Positions 1-8,048 of a stretch of 64,000 nt of DNA are shown here, one piece after another. Numbering within the stretch: the stretch's first letter is position 1; every line of letters starts with the position of its first letter. Under the pieces are notes generated by a model. The model was given only the letters and a program-made list of their open reading frames with translations, was not told where the DNA came from and searched no databases. Where the stretch lies: the NCBI GenBank assembly GCA_963696495.1, contig CAVOKJ010000002.1, forward strand, positions 434,001-498,000. The letters are read 5' to 3'. The stretch is from Bog-756 sp963696495 (GTDB lineage: Bacteria; Actinomycetota; Acidimicrobiia; Acidimicrobiales; RAAP-2). A program made the translations under genes and the position numbers.

Positions 1-1
1 T

Positions 2-910
2 GTCGACCCGGCAACCGGCACGGCCTCGTCGCTCTCCATCCCCCGCGACACCTACGTGACGCTGTCGGGCATGCCGGCCAACAGCCAGCTCGACTCCCAG
101 AACAAGATCAACTCCGCGTTCGGCGCCGGTCCCGACGCGTTGATCCAGACGATCCAGAACACGTTCGGCATCCCCATCAACCACTACATCGTGATCAACT
201 TCTTCGGCCTCGAAGACGCGGTGAACGCCCTCGGCGGGATCTCGATGGACTTCCCCTACCCGGTGCGGGACCAGGACTGCTCCACCGGGGCCTGCTACAA
301 CAACTCGGGCCTCAACATCCCGACGGCGGGCTGCCAGACGCTCGACGGATCCCAGGCCCTCTCCCTCTCACGGTCCCGCTACTTCCAGTACTACGCCAAC
401 GGCGAGTGGAACTCGGACCCCAGCTCCGACATCGGCCGGATCGAGCGTCAGAACCTGATCATCGAGGCGGCGCTGGACAAGGCCAAGTCGACCTACAACC
501 CGCTGCGGCTCAATTCGCTGCTGTCCTCGGTGGTCCACGACTTCAGCAAGGACAACGGGCTCACGGCCAGCGACCTCTTCTCGCTCGCCGAGCGCTATCA
601 CGCCTTTTCCGGGTCGGACCTCCAGTCCTACACGCTGCCGACGGCGGGAGCCGATTCGTCGTCCGCCGGCGACGTCGAGGTGGTCCAGCCCGACGAGGCA
701 TCGGCGATGATCACCCAGTTCCTCGGCGGACCGTTCGGTGCCATCTCCACCCCTCCCCTCGACGCCTTCGGCAATCCGCTCGCCCTCATTCCCCCGACAC
801 CGACGACGACCAGCCCGGCAGCCGCCACTCCGGCAACCGGAGCAGCGCCCGCGGCAGCGACGCCCGGGTCCTCCTCGACCATCCCGAGCTTCGACCCACG
901 TCCCTGCTGA
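2..910 (+). CDS. LytR-CpsA-Psr (LCP) family protein, 3' part (5' end outside window)
   Basis: The gene is open from the first base in frame 2, so the start lies upstream. The visible 302 residues hold the LCP hallmark SIPRDTYV at residues 12-19, followed by NKINSAFGAG and, further on, SRSRY and IGRIERQ blocks with conserved arginines. LCP proteins are membrane-anchored enzymes that transfer polyprenyl-phosphate-linked glycopolymers to peptidoglycan. The expected N-terminal membrane anchor is cut off by the window edge. The C-terminal 50 residues are a low-complexity Pro/Thr/Ala tail, probably disordered outside the membrane. A GTG at 56 lies inside the SIPRDTYV motif and cannot be the true start. 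Family assignment is firm; the specific polymer substrate is unknown. Confidence 0.9.
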   Translation, partial: VDPATGTASSLSIPRDTYVTLSGMPANSQLDSQNKINSAFGAGPDALIQTIQNTFGIPINHYIVINFFGLEDAVNALGGISMDFPYPVRDQDCSTGACYNNSGLNIPTAGCQTLDGSQALSLSRSRYFQYYANGEWNSDPSSDIGRIERQNLIIEAALDKAKSTYNPLRLNSLLSSVVHDFSKDNGLTASDLFSLAERYHAFSGSDLQSYTLPTAGADSSSAGDVEVVQPDEASAMITQFLGGPFGAISTPPLDAFGNPLALIPPTPTTTSPAAATPATGAAPAAATPGSSSTIPSFDPRPC

Positions 911-999
911 CCGGCTGGACCGGGTCCGCCAGGGAGGTCGAGCCCGGTCCACGTGCCCGCTTCGAATGACGGGGGTGTCGTCGTCCTGCCGGGTCCCGG

Positions 1000-2835
1000 T
1001 CAGCCTTCGCCGGTCCCCGGCACGGGGTCGTCGACGGCCGCCACGACGGCCGCACTGATCCCGTCGTGGACGACCACGTTCTGTCGGCGGTCGGGAACCC
1101 GGACCCGGATGACCGACATCCCCCGGGCCCGCAACCTCTCGTCGAGCGTGGCGTCGAACTCCGCCGGCGTCGAGTGGGCTCCCAGGGTGTCGACCGGCCA
1201 CCCGAAGCCGGCAGCCACCTCGGCGGGATCGGCCGACTGGGGCGTGCCGAACAGGCGCTCGAACGACGGGTGGTCCAACGAGCCCGCCGGTGGGAGGAAG
1301 GAGAAGATCCCGCCGCCGGCGTTGTCGACCACGACGACGACGCAGTGGGCGCCGAGGTCGTGGGTTCGCACCAGGGCCGACACGTCGTGGAGGAAAGCCA
1401 GGTCACCGACCAGGGCGACGGTCGGGCCCCCGGTGGCGAGCGCCACCCCGAGGGCGGTCGACACCACCCCGTCGATGCCGTTGGCCCCACGGTTGGCCAG
1501 CACCCTCGGCGGACGCCGGCGCGGGAGCCCGAAGGCCTCGACATCTCGCACGGGCATAGAGGAGGACACGACGAGGGTGGCATCGCCCGGGAGCCGGGTC
1601 CAGAGGCGGTGGGCCAGCGTCGGTTCGTCGATCGGGCCGCCAGGTGGCGCCCCCTCCCCACCACCCATCATCGACCCGACGGCGACACGGGCGCGTGCCT
1701 CCGATCCCCGCCAGGATGCCAGCCACCCGTCGTGGGCGGTGGCCTCGACGCCGGTGCCCGTCGCACCGATCACCCTCGCCACCTCCTCGCAGAACGACGA
1801 CGGGTCAGCTCTGACGAACGTTCCCACCTCACGGCCCGGATCGTTCCACCGCGCCCGGGGGTCGACGACAACGGCGGCGGCGCCGGCGCCGACGGCGGCC
1901 GACAGCTGCCCGGTGACGACCTTGGAGGCCCACCGGTCTCCGAGCTGCAGCACGACCTCGGGCCGGTGCTCGCGGGCGAACCGGGGTGATCGCAGCAGAA
2001 GGTCCGCCGTCCCGATCACGTTGGGGTGGAGGTCGCGGAGCCCCGAACGGGGATCGGCCAGCACGGGCCATCCCAGGGCCTCGGCCAGCGCCGCCACCGC
2101 GCCGGCCTCACCAGAGTCGGCCCCGGCCACGATCACCCCTCGTCGGGAGGGCGACAGTACGCCCCTCTCCACCAGGGAGGCCACCGCCCCGGGTGGGGAC
2201 GGCGTCGCACCGGTGGCGACCCGATGCCACGGCTCGCCACCGGATCGGCCCGGCACCACGCCCCCACCGGCCGCCGCGTCGCCCAGCAGTGGTTCCCGGA
2301 ACGGGAGGTTGAGGTGGACCGGGCCGGGGCCCGAGGGTCCCCAGGTCGACTCGCCCACGGCCCGTGACGCCAACGAGCGCCACGACGAGCGGGCCACCAG
2401 CGCCGGGACGCCGGGATCGGCGAACCACCGCACCGCCCGGCCGAACAGGTGCGTCTGGTCGACGGTCTGGGGGGCACCGACATCCCGGAGCTCCGGCGGC
2501 CGGTCGGCCGTGCAGACGATCATGGCCACCCCCGCCAGATCGGCCTCGACCACGGCCGGGTGCAGCTCGACCGCGGCGGTCCCGCTGGTGGTGAGCACCA
2601 ACGCCGGGCGACCGTCCGCCTTCCCGATCCCGAGGGCCGTGAACCCGGCGGAGCGCTCGTCGAGACGCACGTGCAGCTCGATGTCGGTCCGCGCCGCCAG
2701 GGCGACGACCAGTGGCGTCGAGCGCGAGCCGGGGCACACCACGGCGTGGGTCACTCCGTTACGGGCCCATTCGTCGACCAAGGTGGCGGCGAAGGCGGCC
2801 TGCACGCCGTCATCCCCGCCGCTATCGGAAGCCAT
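1000..2835 (-). CDS. menD: 2-succinyl-5-enolpyruvyl-6-hydroxy-3-cyclohexene-1-carboxylate synthase
   Basis: This 611-residue ThDP-dependent enzyme adds 2-oxoglutarate to isochorismate in menaquinone synthesis in the cytosol. Visible MenD signatures are CPGSRSTPL near residue 34, LDERSAGF near 58, LTTSGTAAVE near 80 and NRGANGIDG in the C-terminal cofactor domain, followed by a GDLAFLHD block. The length fits the longer actinobacterial forms. I prefer the ATG at 2835 because GGGAG lies 7 nt before it; an in-frame ATG at 2865 would add 10 residues and overlap menH. The gene is divergent from menH, with only 23 bp between the two chosen starts. This leaves little room for promoters outside coding DNA. 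Confidence 0.95.
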   Translation of the reverse strand: MASDSGGDDGVQAAFAATLVDEWARNGVTHAVVCPGSRSTPLVVALAARTDIELHVRLDERSAGFTALGIGKADGRPALVLTTSGTAAVELHPAVVEADLAGVAMIVCTADRPPELRDVGAPQTVDQTHLFGRAVRWFADPGVPALVARSSWRSLASRAVGESTWGPSGPGPVHLNLPFREPLLGDAAAGGGVVPGRSGGEPWHRVATGATPSPPGAVASLVERGVLSPSRRGVIVAGADSGEAGAVAALAEALGWPVLADPRSGLRDLHPNVIGTADLLLRSPRFAREHRPEVVLQLGDRWASKVVTGQLSAAVGAGAAAVVVDPRARWNDPGREVGTFVRADPSSFCEEVARVIGATGTGVEATAHDGWLASWRGSEARARVAVGSMMGGGEGAPPGGPIDEPTLAHRLWTRLPGDATLVVSSSMPVRDVEAFGLPRRRPPRVLANRGANGIDGVVSTALGVALATGGPTVALVGDLAFLHDVSALVRTHDLGAHCVVVVVDNAGGGIFSFLPPAGSLDHPSFERLFGTPQSADPAEVAAGFGWPVDTLGAHSTPAEFDATLDERLRARGMSVIRVRVPDRRQNVVVHDGISAAVVAAVDDPVPGTGEG

Positions 2836-2858
2836 CGGTACGCTCCCACTGGTCGCCC

Positions 2859-3731
2859 ATGTCACCCACGGACCCCTCCGACACTCCCGGCACTGCCGGC
2901 ACTCCCGTCAGCCCTGCCAGCGGCGACCGTCCCGCCGCCGGACCGGCGGCCCGACTCCACTCGCGCTCGACGGGCGACGGGCCCCCTCTGGTGCTGGCCC
3001 ACGGCTTCACCCAGACCGGCCTCGTGTGGGGGACGATGGACGAGGACCTGGCCTCGGACCACCGGGTGACCGCCGTCGACCTGCCCGGCCACGGGCGCTC
3101 GTCCGGCGTCCACGCCTCGCTGCCCGACGGGGCCGCGCTGCTCGGCCGGGCCGGCGGTCGGGCCGCCTACCTCGGCTACTCGATGGGGGCCCGCTTCTGT
3201 CTGCACCTCGCGCTGGCCCGACCCGACCTGGTCGAGGCGCTGGTGCTCGTCTCCGGAACCGCAGGGATCGAGCACGCCGCCGAACGCGCCGAGCGTCGGC
3301 AGGCCGACGAGGCCCTGGCCGAGCAGCTCGACCCGCTCACCGAGCCGCGGACCGCCGCGGTACCCCTCGAGACGTTCCTCCGTCGGTGGATGGAGGGCCC
3401 GATGTTCGCCGGCATCGGACCGGAGGAGGGTGGACTCGCCCAGCGGCTCACCAATACCGGCGCCGGGCTGGCGTCGAGCCTCCGCCTGGCCGGGACCGGC
3501 ACTCAACAGCCGCTCTGGCACGAGCTGTCCCGGCTGGACATGCCGGTGCTCGTGGTGACCGGTGAGCTCGATGCGAAGTTCACCGCGCTCGGCGAGCGCA
3601 TGGCGGCCGCCATCGGCCCGAACGCCCGTCACGCCGTCGTGCCGGGCGGCGGCCATGCGCCCCATCTGCAGTTCCCCGTCCTGGTCGGGGACCTCGTCCG
3701 CAGCGGGCTCGGTCGGAGCGGAGGCCGGTGA
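2859..3731 (+). CDS. menH: Alpha/beta hydrolase, probable SHCHC synthase MenH
   Basis: The 290-residue product has the alpha/beta-hydrolase fold. Its nucleophile elbow is GYSMGAR (Ser 108), there is an oxyanion-side motif LAHGFTQTG near residue 46, an acid in TGELDAKF and a late histidine in GGGHAPH. MenH removes pyruvate from the MenD product to give SHCHC. The GYSMG elbow and the position between menD and menA/menB support MenH over a generic hydrolase. The ATG at 2859 was chosen because upstream in-frame codons are Arg-rich and unlike a protein. No Shine-Dalgarno is visible; TACGCT at 2838-2843 could serve as a -10 element. The 3' end converges on menA with 14 bp between stops. Confidence 0.85.
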   Translation: MSPTDPSDTPGTAGTPVSPASGDRPAAGPAARLHSRSTGDGPPLVLAHGFTQTGLVWGTMDEDLASDHRVTAVDLPGHGRSSGVHASLPDGAALLGRAGGRAAYLGYSMGARFCLHLALARPDLVEALVLVSGTAGIEHAAERAERRQADEALAEQLDPLTEPRTAAVPLETFLRRWMEGPMFAGIGPEEGGLAQRLTNTGAGLASSLRLAGTGTQQPLWHELSRLDMPVLVVTGELDAKFTALGERMAAAIGPNARHAVVPGGGHAPHLQFPVLVGDLVRSGLGRSGGR

Positions 3732-3745
3732 ACTACCGGGTCCGC

Positions 3746-4759
3746 TCATGCCACCCACAGCCAGAGGGCCCCGGCGAGCAAGGCGCCGAAGACCAACTGG
3801 AGCCGGCCGGTGGCCGCCAGTACGGGCAGCAGGGCACGACCCGACGCGTCGCTGCCGACCAGTCGCACGGGCGGGACCACCAGGGGTAGGGCCAGCAGCG
3901 GCAGGAAGGCCACGGCGGGGTGGACCGCCTGGTGGCCCACCACCGACCAGAGCGCCCAGGCCAGCACGCCGGCGAACGGGAGGACGACGCACGCCACGTA
4001 GAGCCGGCCGGCGGACCGGCGCCCGACCCGGACGGCCAGCGTGTGCTTGCCGCTCTCGGCGTCGGTGGCGATGTCGCGCAGGTTGTTGGCCAGGAGGAGC
4101 GCCGTGGCCAGCAGCCCCACGGCGGCGGCAGCGAACCACACCACCGGCTCGTCGATGCGCAGCGTCTGGACGTAGAAGGTCCCCACCGTGGCCACCAGTC
4201 CGAAGAACACGAACACGAACAGCTCACCGAGGCCCGCGTAGCCGTAAGGGCGTGGGCCGCCCGTGTAGAACCAACCGGCGGCCAGGCACGCCGCTCCGAC
4301 CAGGATGATCCACCACGACGTGGCCCAGGCCAGCGCCAGCCCGACGGCAGCGGCTACACCGAACGACACGAGCGCGGCGCGCTTCACGGCTGACGCCGAT
4401 GCCGCTCCGCTCGCCACCAGCCGAAGGGGCCCGACCCGGGCGTCGTCGGTGCCCCGGATGCCGTCGGAGTAGTCGTTGGCGTAGTTGGTCCCCACCTGGA
4501 TCGCCAGCGCCACCACCAGTGCGCCGAGGGCACACCACCACGAGCTCAGACCCTGTGGTGTGACCACCCCGGTGCCGGGGGCGAACTGCACCCACCGGGG
4601 GCTCAGCGGATGGGCGGCGGCCGTCCCCACCACCACCGGGACGAGCGCCGCCGGCAGCGTCCGGGGACGCGCGCCCAGCACCCAGCGTCCGATCGGGCCG
4701 GGGACCGTTGCCGGCGAGCGGGGCGCATGGGGAACGGGAGCCGGGTCGTCGGCCGTCAT
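3746..4759 (-). CDS. menA: 1,4-dihydroxy-2-naphthoate polyprenyltransferase
   Basis: This 337-residue UbiA-family integral membrane protein attaches the polyprenyl chain to DHNA to make demethylmenaquinone. The first aspartate-rich motif is visible as NYANDYSDG near residue 92. A second NNLRDIATDAESGKHTLAVR-type block lies near residue 225, which is typical of MenA. Multiple hydrophobic helices fill the rest. It lies 37 bp downstream of menB on the same strand, so the two are probably cotranscribed. The ATG at 4759 gives a short Pro-rich cytoplasmic leader before the first helix. No unusual features were seen. Confidence 0.93.
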   Translation of the reverse strand: MTADDPAPVPHAPRSPATVPGPIGRWVLGARPRTLPAALVPVVVGTAAAHPLSPRWVQFAPGTGVVTPQGLSSWWCALGALVVALAIQVGTNYANDYSDGIRGTDDARVGPLRLVASGAASASAVKRAALVSFGVAAAVGLALAWATSWWIILVGAACLAAGWFYTGGPRPYGYAGLGELFVFVFFGLVATVGTFYVQTLRIDEPVVWFAAAAVGLLATALLLANNLRDIATDAESGKHTLAVRVGRRSAGRLYVACVVLPFAGVLAWALWSVVGHQAVHPAVAFLPLLALPLVVPPVRLVGSDASGRALLPVLAATGRLQLVFGALLAGALWLWVA

Positions 4760-4796
4760 GAGGGTGGCCGGGCCGGCCGGCCCCGTTGCCGGTCGA

Positions 4797-5738
4797 TCAC
4801 GGTCGGCGGGGGAATCGGCCGAAGTCGGGGGGTCGGTGCTGTTGGAACGCGTTGCGGCCCTCCTGGCCCTCCTCGCTCATGTAGAAGAGCATGGTGGCGT
4901 CGCCGGCGAACTGCTGGAGTCCGGCCAGTCCGTCGTCTGCGGCATGGAGCCCGCCCTTCAGCATCCGCAGGGCCATCGGCGACAGCGAGAGCATCTGGCG
5001 GCACCAGGCCACCGTCTCGCGCTCCAGGTCCTCCAGGGGGACCACCGCGTTCACCAGGCCCCAGTCGAGGGCGGTGGCGGCGTCGTACTGCCGGCAGAGG
5101 AACCACACCTCCTTGGCCCGCTTCACGCCGATGGTCCTGGCCAGCAGGCTGGCCCCGTAGCCACCGTCGAAGCTGCCCACCTTCGGCCCGGTCTGGCCGA
5201 ATCGGGCGTTGTCGGCGGCGATGCTCAGATCGCACACGAGGTGGAGGATGTGGCCGCCGCCGATGGCGTAGCCGGCCACCATGGCCACCACGGGCTTGGG
5301 GAGGCGGCGAATCTGGATCTGCAGGTCGAGGACGTTCAACCGGCCGATGCCCTGCCGGGCCACGGCGTCATCGCCGAGGTAGCCGTCGTCCCCCCGGATC
5401 TTCTGGTCGCCGCCAGAGCAGAAGGCGTCGGGACCCTGTCCGGTCAGGATGATCGCCCCCACCGACGGGTCGTCGCGGGCGACGGCGAAGGCATCGGCCA
5501 GTTCGAACAGCGTCTGGGGCCGGAACGCGTTGCGCACCTCGGGCCGGGCGATGGTCAGCTTGGCGATGCCCTCGGCCACGTCGAAGCGGATGTCCCGGTA
5601 CTCGCCCCTGCGCTCCCACGCCGGCAGTGGGAGGGAGCGGAAGCGGTCGACCGGATCCTCCGGCGGACCGGTGATCACCGTCGCCGGAGGGGCTCCGTCA
5701 CCGGTAGTGGCGCCTTCGGCCTGTTCACGGGCAACCAT
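4797..5738 (-). CDS. menB: 1,4-dihydroxy-2-naphthoyl-CoA synthase
   Basis: This crotonase-fold enzyme (313 residues from the chosen start) cyclises O-succinylbenzoyl-CoA. Visible MenB features are ITIARPEVRNAFRP-like text near the N-terminus, the oxyanion motif FCSGGDQ with KIRGDDGYL, GYAIGGGH and KVGSFDGGYG. The C-terminus FGRFPRRP resembles the usual MenB ending. The ATG at 5738 has AGGAG 11 nt upstream; an in-frame GTG at 5750 would add four residues. It is divergent from menE, with about 50 bp between them, and is followed closely by menA. Together with MenE it would carry OSB through OSB-CoA to DHNA-CoA. Confidence 0.95.
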   Translation of the reverse strand: MVAREQAEGATTGDGAPPATVITGPPEDPVDRFRSLPLPAWERRGEYRDIRFDVAEGIAKLTIARPEVRNAFRPQTLFELADAFAVARDDPSVGAIILTGQGPDAFCSGGDQKIRGDDGYLGDDAVARQGIGRLNVLDLQIQIRRLPKPVVAMVAGYAIGGGHILHLVCDLSIAADNARFGQTGPKVGSFDGGYGASLLARTIGVKRAKEVWFLCRQYDAATALDWGLVNAVVPLEDLERETVAWCRQMLSLSPMALRMLKGGLHAADDGLAGLQQFAGDATMLFYMSEEGQEGRNAFQQHRPPDFGRFPRRP

Positions 5739-5778
5739 TCGACCATTCACTCCTAGAGTCGGTACTCGTACGGTCGCC

Positions 5779-5784
5779 TAGGCT
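5779..5784 (+). promoter_or_regulatory. Candidate leaderless -10 element of menE
   Basis: TAGGCT sits exactly 6 nt before the menE ATG, placing an expected transcription start at or next to the start codon. No clear TTGACA-like -35 and no Shine-Dalgarno are present. The same spacing recurs at six other starts in this window. Confidence 0.5.
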
Positions 5785-5790
5785 ACCCGC

Positions 5791-6936
5791 ATGCCGGAGT
5801 TGGTAGCGCTGGATCTTCCTCCCGGTCAGGGCTTCGTGGATGCCCTCCGGCGCGCCTGGGACGACGGGAACGCGGTGCTCCCCCTCGACCACCGGCTGGC
5901 CAGGCCGGTGGTCGACGAGCTCGTCCGGGCCCTCGCTCCCGGGGTCGTCGTCGATGTCGACGGGGACCACCGGCGGACCCGGGGGCTCCCGACCGGGCCC
6001 GACGACGCGTTGGTCGTCGCCACGAGTGGCACGACGGGGAGCCCGAAGGGCGTGGTGCTGACCCATGACGCCGTCCGTGCGTCGGCCGAGGCGACCTCGG
6101 CCCGCCTGGCGGTCGAACCCGGGCGCGACCGGTGGTTGTCCTGCCTGCCGCTGGCCCATATCGGGGGGCTGTCCGTCGTGACGAGGTCGCTCGTCACGGG
6201 CACGCCCTGCACGGTCCTCGAGCGGTTCGACGCCGCCGAGGTCGAACGGCAGGCCCGCCTCGGGGCCACACTGGTCTCGCTGGTCGCCACGGCCCTGCTG
6301 CGCACCGACGTGGCGGCCTACCGGGCCGTGCTCCTCGGTGGGTCCGCCCCGCCCGACGTGCTGCCCCCCAATGTCGTCACCACCTACGGGATGACGGAGA
6401 CCGGCTCGGGGATCGTCTACGACGGGTGGCCGATCGACGGCGCCGAGGTGAGGATCGCCGGCGACGCCGAGGGCACGAACGCCCCCGCGGGAACCTCCGG
6501 AGAGGTGCTGGTTCGGGGCCCCATGCTGTTCCGGGCCTACCGGGACGGCACCGATCCGCGGCGGGACGCAGGCTGGTACCCGACCGGCGATGCCGGACGC
6601 CTCGAGCCCGACGGCACGCTCACCGTCTTCGGACGCATCGCCGAGGTGATCGTGACCGGCGGGGAGAAGGTGTGGCCGGTGCCCGTCGAACAGCTGTTGG
6701 CCGGGCATCCGGGTGTGGGCGAGGTTGCGGTGTGGAAGCGGCCCGACGCCGAATGGGGGGAACGGGTGGTGGCCTGGGTGGTGCCAGCGGACGAGGGGGT
6801 GCCCCCGGCCCTCGGCGACCTGCGCGCCCTGGTGGCCGACCGGCTGGCCCCGTGGGCCGCTCCCCGGGAGCTGGTGCTGGTGGCCGGGCTGCCCCGGACC
6901 CCGAGTGGGAAGGTCCGCAGGGCCGGCCTGTCCTGA
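5791..6936 (+). CDS. menE: O-succinylbenzoate-CoA ligase
   Basis: This 381-residue adenylate-forming enzyme activates O-succinylbenzoate with ATP and CoA. The P-loop-like motif TSGTTGSPKGVVLTH lies near residue 77, YGMTETGSG near 196, a YPTGDAG hinge region near 260, and RTPSGKVRRAGL with the catalytic lysine at the extreme C-terminus. It is short for the superfamily because the N-terminal domain is reduced, which is usual for actinobacterial MenE. It is divergent from menB and convergent with the SDR gene. Its start has a -10-like hexamer 6 nt upstream and no ribosome binding site. menC and menF are not in the window. Confidence 0.93.
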   Translation: MPELVALDLPPGQGFVDALRRAWDDGNAVLPLDHRLARPVVDELVRALAPGVVVDVDGDHRRTRGLPTGPDDALVVATSGTTGSPKGVVLTHDAVRASAEATSARLAVEPGRDRWLSCLPLAHIGGLSVVTRSLVTGTPCTVLERFDAAEVERQARLGATLVSLVATALLRTDVAAYRAVLLGGSAPPDVLPPNVVTTYGMTETGSGIVYDGWPIDGAEVRIAGDAEGTNAPAGTSGEVLVRGPMLFRAYRDGTDPRRDAGWYPTGDAGRLEPDGTLTVFGRIAEVIVTGGEKVWPVPVEQLLAGHPGVGEVAVWKRPDAEWGERVVAWVVPADEGVPPALGDLRALVADRLAPWAAPRELVLVAGLPRTPSGKVRRAGLS

Positions 6937-6941
6937 CGTCG

Positions 6942-6957
6942 CCGGCCGGTCGGCCGG
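6942..6957. terminator. GC hairpin between convergent menE and SDR genes
   Basis: CCGGCCG and CGGCCGG form a perfect 7-bp stem with a 2-nt loop, 6 bp after the menE stop, in the 40-bp gap between two convergent genes. There is no T-tract, so bidirectional termination is only a suggestion from position. Confidence 0.35.
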
Positions 6958-6976
6958 AGGGTCGGGAGCAGGACGG

Positions 6977-7756
6977 TCAGGAGAGACCGCCGCTGGCCAT
7001 GCACAAGGCACCACCGTCGATGACCAGTGTGTGGCCGGTGATCCACGATGCGGCGTCCGAGCACAGGAAGAGGGCGGCGTTGGCGACGTCGGCCGGCTCC
7101 CCGAGTCGGCGCAGCGGCAACCGGCTGGCGATGGACTCCTCTGCCGGTTCCCACAGTGCCCGGGCGAATTGCGTCTTCACCAGGCCGGGGGCCAGCCCGT
7201 TGACGCGTACCCGGGGTCCGAGCTCACCGGCCAGCTGCCGGGTCAGGTGGATCACCGCAGCCTTGGTCACGTTGTACCAGCCGATGCCGCCCTCGACCGA
7301 GAGTCCACCGATGGATGCCAGGTTGAGGATGACGCCGCCGTGTTCCGCCTGATGGGCGCGCCACGCCGCCTGGGCCCACTCGAGATAGCCGGTCTGGTTG
7401 ACGCGCACCGTCTTGTCGGCACGGCCGGTATCGATCTCGATGATCGGGCCGTAGTAGGGGTTGGTGGCCGCATTGTTGACGAGGATGTCGACGGCGCCGA
7501 AGCGCTCGACGGTGGCGGTGACGCAGGCGTCCGCCTGTTCGGGGTCGCCGGCGTTGGCCGTCCGCCAGTCGACCTCGCCCCCACGGTCCCCTTTCGCCGC
7601 GTCGATGTGGGCCGCGGACTCGACCAGGGCCTCCGCCCGGCGCGACGACAGCATCACCGACGCCCCCGCTGAGGCGAAGACCTGGGCGATGGCCTGTCCG
7701 ATTCCGCGGGATGCACCCGTGATCAGCGCGGTCTTGCCGTCGAGTCTGAGTTCCAT
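6977..7756 (-). CDS. SDR family oxidoreductase (FabG-like)
   Basis: The 259-residue protein is a classical short-chain dehydrogenase. The cofactor motif TGASRGIG is at residues 13-20, NNAAT is at 94-98, and the catalytic Ser138, Tyr151 and Lys155 (YNVTK) are all present. A C-terminal GHTLVIDGG segment is typical of FabG-like enzymes. The substrate cannot be told. The ATG at 7756 gives the normal N-terminus; reading further upstream would run through a tandem repeat and is not protein-like. A TAGGGT hexamer lies 8 nt before the start. The gene is convergent with menE and divergent from the amidohydrolase-like gene. Confidence 0.88.
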   Translation of the reverse strand: MELRLDGKTALITGASRGIGQAIAQVFASAGASVMLSSRRAEALVESAAHIDAAKGDRGGEVDWRTANAGDPEQADACVTATVERFGAVDILVNNAATNPYYGPIIEIDTGRADKTVRVNQTGYLEWAQAAWRAHQAEHGGVILNLASIGGLSVEGGIGWYNVTKAAVIHLTRQLAGELGPRVRVNGLAPGLVKTQFARALWEPAEESIASRLPLRRLGEPADVANAALFLCSDAASWITGHTLVIDGGALCMASGGLS

Positions 7757-7769
7757 GGGCGGAGACCCT

Positions 7770-7872
7770 ACCGGTGGGACCACACGGCCACCGTGGCCGC
7801 ACACAACCGGTGGGACCACACGGCCACCGTGGCCGCACACAACCGGTGGGACCACACGGCCACCGTGGCCGC
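7770..7872. repeat. 36-bp tandem repeat, about 2.9 copies, each with an inverted repeat
   Basis: Units begin at 7770, 7806 and 7842; the first two are identical and the third is truncated after 31 bases. Each contains CGGCCAC-C-GTGGCCG, a 7-bp perfect inverted repeat around one base. The array lies immediately upstream of the SDR start, next to its TAGGGT hexamer, and within the divergent gap to the gene at 8049. Evenly spaced palindromes suggest tandem operator sites, but no regulator is identified. Confidence 0.85.
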
Positions 7873-8048
7873 CCACCGCAGGCGGGGCGCCCCCGCCACC
7901 ATGATCGTCGCCGCCGCGGACCCCATCACCGCGCGCAGGCGGCGCGGCCCCTGCTCCGGGCCGTGCACGCTCTACCATCGAGGGATCGGGCACCCGGCGC
8001 GGTGCGGGCCGCCCATCCCATCGGCCGTCCAGGGGAGGAGTCAGGGTC

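Noticed and set aside
953..3565. 870-codon plus-strand open frame over menD
   Set aside because: Antisense shadow: Arg/Ser/Pro/Thr-rich, no domain, and the minus strand carries a clear MenD.
7770..7872. CRISPR array
   Set aside because: Units are contiguous with no spacers, only about three copies, and no cas genes are nearby.
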